Of a stretch of DNA of 24,033 nucleotides, positions 21,596 through 24,033 are shown piece after piece (the stretch's first letter is position 1; every line of letters starts with the position of its first letter). The stretch is from Gp7-AA10 sp035516895. Its GTDB lineage: Bacteria > Acidobacteriota > Thermoanaerobaculia > Gp7-AA8. The stretch covers positions 1-24,033 of the forward strand of contig DATIZY010000357.1 in NCBI GenBank assembly GCA_035516895.1. The letters are read 5' to 3'. Position numbers and translations under genes: made by a program. A model generated the notes under the pieces. The model was not told the origin of the DNA and searched no databases. It was given only the letters and a program-made list of their open reading frames with translations.

Positions 21596-23041
21596 ATGCA
21601 CTCGCCATCGCGCTCACAGCTCGAGGATGCCCTCCGCTCACTCCGCGATCCCCTGCTGCGCTACGCCGACGTCCGCTTCACCGCGACCCACGTGCAGCAC
21701 GTCCGGGTGCGCAACGGCGAGGTCGATACCTTGATATCCACGGTTGACCGGGCGATCGGCGTGCGCGTGCTCGCCGGCAACGGCTGGGGCTTCGCCGCGT
21801 CCAGCGATTGCTCGGAGCCTTCGCTGCGGCGCACCGCCAGCCGTGCGCTCGAGGTGGCCGAGGCGTCGAATGTGGCGGCGAGAGAGCGGATCGAGCTGAG
21901 CGACGTCGAGCCGCACGACGCGAAATGGAGCTCCACGTTCGAAAAGGACCCGTGGGCGATCCCGCTCGATCGCAAGATCCAACATCTCCTCGATGCGACC
22001 GAGCCGATGCGCAGCGATCCGAGAATTCATCAGGCCGCGGGCGACATCTCGTCGTACCGCCAGGAGAAAATCTTCGCCTCCACGATCGGCAGTTTCATCG
22101 AGCAGACGACCACCGAGATGGGCGGCGGCATCGAAGCGGTGGCGATCGACGGAGGCGAGCTGCAGCGGCGCACGTATCCGAATCCGTTCGGCGGCGACTT
22201 TCAGGCGGCCGGCTGGGAATTCATCGAAGCGCTCGATCTGCCCCGCAAGGCGATGCAGATCCGCGACGAGGCGCTCGCGCTGCTCGCCGCGCCGAAATCG
22301 CCCGCCGGACGCTTCGATCTCATCGTCGGGTCGTCGCAGCTCGCGCTGCAGGTGCACGAATCCTGCGGCCACCCCACCGAGCTCGATCGGGCCCTCGGCC
22401 TCGAGATCTCGCTCGCCGGCGGATCGTTCCTGCAGCCGGCCATGCTCGGAAAGTTTCCGTACGGATCGAAGATCGTGAACATCGTCGCCGACGCGACCGT
22501 GCCGAAGTCGATCGGATCGTTCGGATTCGACGACGACGGCGTGCCCGGGCAGCGATTTCATCTCATCCGCGACGGTGTGTTCGTCGACTACCTGACCGGC
22601 CGCGACACCGCGCCGGCGATCGGACGCAAATCGAACGGCACAGTGCGCGCGGAAAGCGCGGCGCGCATTCCGATCATCCGCATGACCAACATCAATCTCG
22701 AGCCCGGCGCGACGCCGCTCGCGGACATCATCGCCGACACGACACATGGAATTTATGTGGATACCAATAAATCGTGGTCGATCGACGACGTGCGGCTCAA
22801 CTTTCAGTTCGGATGCGAAGTGGCGTACGAGATCGAGAACGGCCGGCTCGGCCGGCTGCTGCGCAATCCGGTGTACGGCGGGACCACGCCGGAGTTCTGG
22901 CGGTCGTGCGACGCGATCGGCGACCGCGCGAGCTGGCAGATCTGGGGACTGCCGAACTGCGGCAAGGGCGATCCGATGCAGACGATGCGCGTCGCGCACG
23001 GCGCCCCGGCCGCGCGGTTCCGAAATGTCGAGATGAGGTAA
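21596..23041 (+). CDS. tldD: TldD-type zinc metalloprotease subunit
   Basis: 481 residues. Catalytic subunit of the TldD/TldE heterodimer, which degrades unfolded peptides and matures modified peptides such as microcins. The HExxxH zinc motif is HESCGH (254-259) in LQVHESCGHPTELDRALG. The C-terminal signature IWGLPNCGKGDPMQTMRVAH then GAPAARFRNVEM is intact and supplies the third zinc-ligand cysteine. Residues 1-60 form the usual N-terminal domain (RVRNGEVDTL...GVRVLAGNGWGFA). Cytoplasmic. Start ATG 21596; no earlier in-frame ATG was preferred. Followed after 24 bp by the tldE gene. No RiPP precursor was seen nearby. Confidence 0.92.
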   Translation: MHSPSRSQLEDALRSLRDPLLRYADVRFTATHVQHVRVRNGEVDTLISTVDRAIGVRVLAGNGWGFAASSDCSEPSLRRTASRALEVAEASNVAARERIELSDVEPHDAKWSSTFEKDPWAIPLDRKIQHLLDATEPMRSDPRIHQAAGDISSYRQEKIFASTIGSFIEQTTTEMGGGIEAVAIDGGELQRRTYPNPFGGDFQAAGWEFIEALDLPRKAMQIRDEALALLAAPKSPAGRFDLIVGSSQLALQVHESCGHPTELDRALGLEISLAGGSFLQPAMLGKFPYGSKIVNIVADATVPKSIGSFGFDDDGVPGQRFHLIRDGVFVDYLTGRDTAPAIGRKSNGTVRAESAARIPIIRMTNINLEPGATPLADIIADTTHGIYVDTNKSWSIDDVRLNFQFGCEVAYEIENGRLGRLLRNPVYGGTTPEFWRSCDAIGDRASWQIWGLPNCGKGDPMQTMRVAHGAPAARFRNVEMR

Positions 23042-23065
23042 CTTCCGCCCGCGAAGACGACGACG

Positions 23066-24033
23066 ATGCAAAGCGAGAAGGAGTCCTACGACATCCTGGA
23101 CCGCGCGCTCGCTGCCGCGAACGCCGATGAGGCGGATGCCGTCTTCATCTCCAGCGACACGAACAACAGTCGCTTCGCCAATTCGACGATCCATCAGAAC
23201 ATGTCCGAGATCAGCGCCGAGCTGACGCTGCGGGTCTTCCTCAACGGCGCGATGGGCGTGGCGTCGACGACATCGTTCGAGCGGGACGACATCGAGGAGA
23301 TGGCCGCCGTCGCGCGCGAGGCAGCGCGGCACTCGCTGCCGCTCGCGAAGTTCAACGGGCTGACGAAGGTATGTGGGCCGGCTTCAGCCGGCGCGTTGAA
23401 GACGGCACGCACACCTCTCCCCCTGACGAAAGCCCGCGCGTTGCGCGAAGTCTTCCAGCGCGACGCGAAGTTCGCCGGCTCCTACGGCACGTCGCTCATG
23501 TCGGTCCTGTGCGGCAACAGCCACGGCGTCCGCCGCTACTGCACGACGAGCGTCGCCGAGGCGACGGTGATCGCGATCCGTGGAGACGAGTCAGGCTACG
23601 CGACTTCCATCGCTCGCGACTCCGTCGACATCATCGCCCTCGGCGACGAAGCGATGGAGAAAGCGACGATCCGCGCCGGCGCGCGCGCGACGCTCGAAGC
23701 GGGCGCGTACGACGTCATCCTCGAGCCGCCTGCAATCGCCGAGGTGCTGGAATGGCTGGGGATGATCACATTTTCGGGACAGGCGTTCGAAGACGGCTCC
23801 TCGTTCTTCGTCGACAACATTGGTAAGCAATTACTTACCAATAGTCTGACCGTCGCGGATGATGCGATCGATCCCGAGTTTCTGCCGTTCCCGTTCGATC
23901 TCGAGGGACTGCCGAAACGGCGCGTGGTGCTGATCGAGAACGGCATCCCGCGCACGCCGGTCGTCGACAAAATCTACGCCGACCGGCTCGGCATCGAACC
24001 CACCGCGAACTGCTGGTCGCTCGGCTCCTCCGA
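23066..24033 (+). CDS. tldE: TldE/PmbA-type protease subunit (3' end beyond window)
   Basis: Open from ATG 23066 to the window edge (322 codons), so partial. Non-catalytic partner of TldD; it lacks HExxxH and at the matching position reads EPPAIAEVLEWLG, typical of TldE. FSGQAFEDGSSFF and VLIENGIPRTPVVDKIYADR (C-terminal domain) also fit. The N-terminal domain (residues 1-~100) is joined to the C-terminal one by a linker that contains a family A palindrome in frame (KVCGPASAGALKTARTPLPL). A second, AT-rich palindrome, ATTGGTAAGcaattaCTTACCAAT (23819-23842), encodes NIGKQLLTN. Usual length is about 440-450 residues, so roughly a quarter is missing. Confidence 0.9.
   Translation, partial: MQSEKESYDILDRALAAANADEADAVFISSDTNNSRFANSTIHQNMSEISAELTLRVFLNGAMGVASTTSFERDDIEEMAAVAREAARHSLPLAKFNGLTKVCGPASAGALKTARTPLPLTKARALREVFQRDAKFAGSYGTSLMSVLCGNSHGVRRYCTTSVAEATVIAIRGDESGYATSIARDSVDIIALGDEAMEKATIRAGARATLEAGAYDVILEPPAIAEVLEWLGMITFSGQAFEDGSSFFVDNIGKQLLTNSLTVADDAIDPEFLPFPFDLEGLPKRRVVLIENGIPRTPVVDKIYADRLGIEPTANCWSLGSS
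23372..23414. repeat. Family A palindromic element inside the tldE gene
   Basis: Starts TGTGGGCCGGCTTCAGCCGG and ends GACGGCACGCACAC. The inner GCCGGCTTCAGCCGGC is perfect. Read in frame in the linker between the two TldE domains. Confidence 0.8.

Noticed and set aside
21638..23332. 564-codon minus-strand frame opposite tldD/tldE
   Set aside because: Antisense to two well-conserved protease subunits; composition is Arg/Asp/Val-rich shadow sequence.
21596..24033. TldD/TldE as part of a peptide natural-product (RiPP) cluster
   Set aside because: No precursor peptide, modification enzyme or exporter gene is adjacent in the window; a housekeeping role is simpler.

Overview
The window is GC-rich bacterial chromosome, almost fully coding, with short operons on both strands and many small palindromic or tandem repeats between and inside genes. 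The gene content (ATP-dependent aryl-CoA reductase-type genes, CheB/CheR/PAS fusion, DUF5335, TldD/TldE pair, outer-membrane porin-like protein) points to a diderm. The style of the repeats resembles environmental Acidobacteriota, but that is an impression and no marker gene confirms it. I see no rRNA, tRNA, CRISPR array, phage or intact transposase.

Layout. 1-252 is a repeat array ending exactly at the start codon of the first gene. 253-4517 (+) is a translationally coupled operon: a BcrB/BzdO-like benzoyl-CoA reductase subunit, two BcrA/BcrD-type ATPase activators and an M1-like metallopeptidase. 4616-4715 is a perfect 30-bp inverted repeat element. 4718-7620 (-) holds a 2-oxoglutarate/Fe(II) oxygenase-like protein, a kynureninase-like PLP enzyme and a small transglutaminase-like protein. 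A damaged cupin gene (+) converges on an APC amino-acid permease (-). A single-domain response regulator (9520) is followed by a 374-bp gene-poor gap and then an overlapping triad: Xre-type HTH, small helical protein, second paralogous HTH. A CheB-CheR-coiled coil-PAS fusion (-) comes next. 14215-16201 (+) is a phosphoribosyltransferase overlapping an erythromycin-esterase-family gene. An acetamidase/formamidase gene with its middle deleted (-), a small unknown gene, an alpha/beta hydrolase with a DUF5335 gene, a porin-like protein and a CLC channel with CBS domains (both -), and a TldD/TldE pair (+, the second cut by the window edge) complete the set.

How genes work together. The first three genes would form the reductase subunit and electron activase of a class I benzoyl-CoA-reductase-like enzyme; the partner BcrC/BzdN subunit is not in the window and would be expected upstream. 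TldD and TldE form a known heterodimeric protease. The phosphoribosyltransferase and esterase-family proteins are known as one fused protein in mycobacteria. The HTH triad looks like a self-contained regulatory unit that I do not recognise.

Most notable. Two families of GC-rich palindromic elements are scattered here, and at least three copies of one family sit inside protein-coding genes without breaking the frame. Two genes (cupin, acetamidase) are damaged in ways that can be reconstructed from the sequence. The reductase gene is bracketed by unrelated repeats at both its start codon and its C-terminal end.
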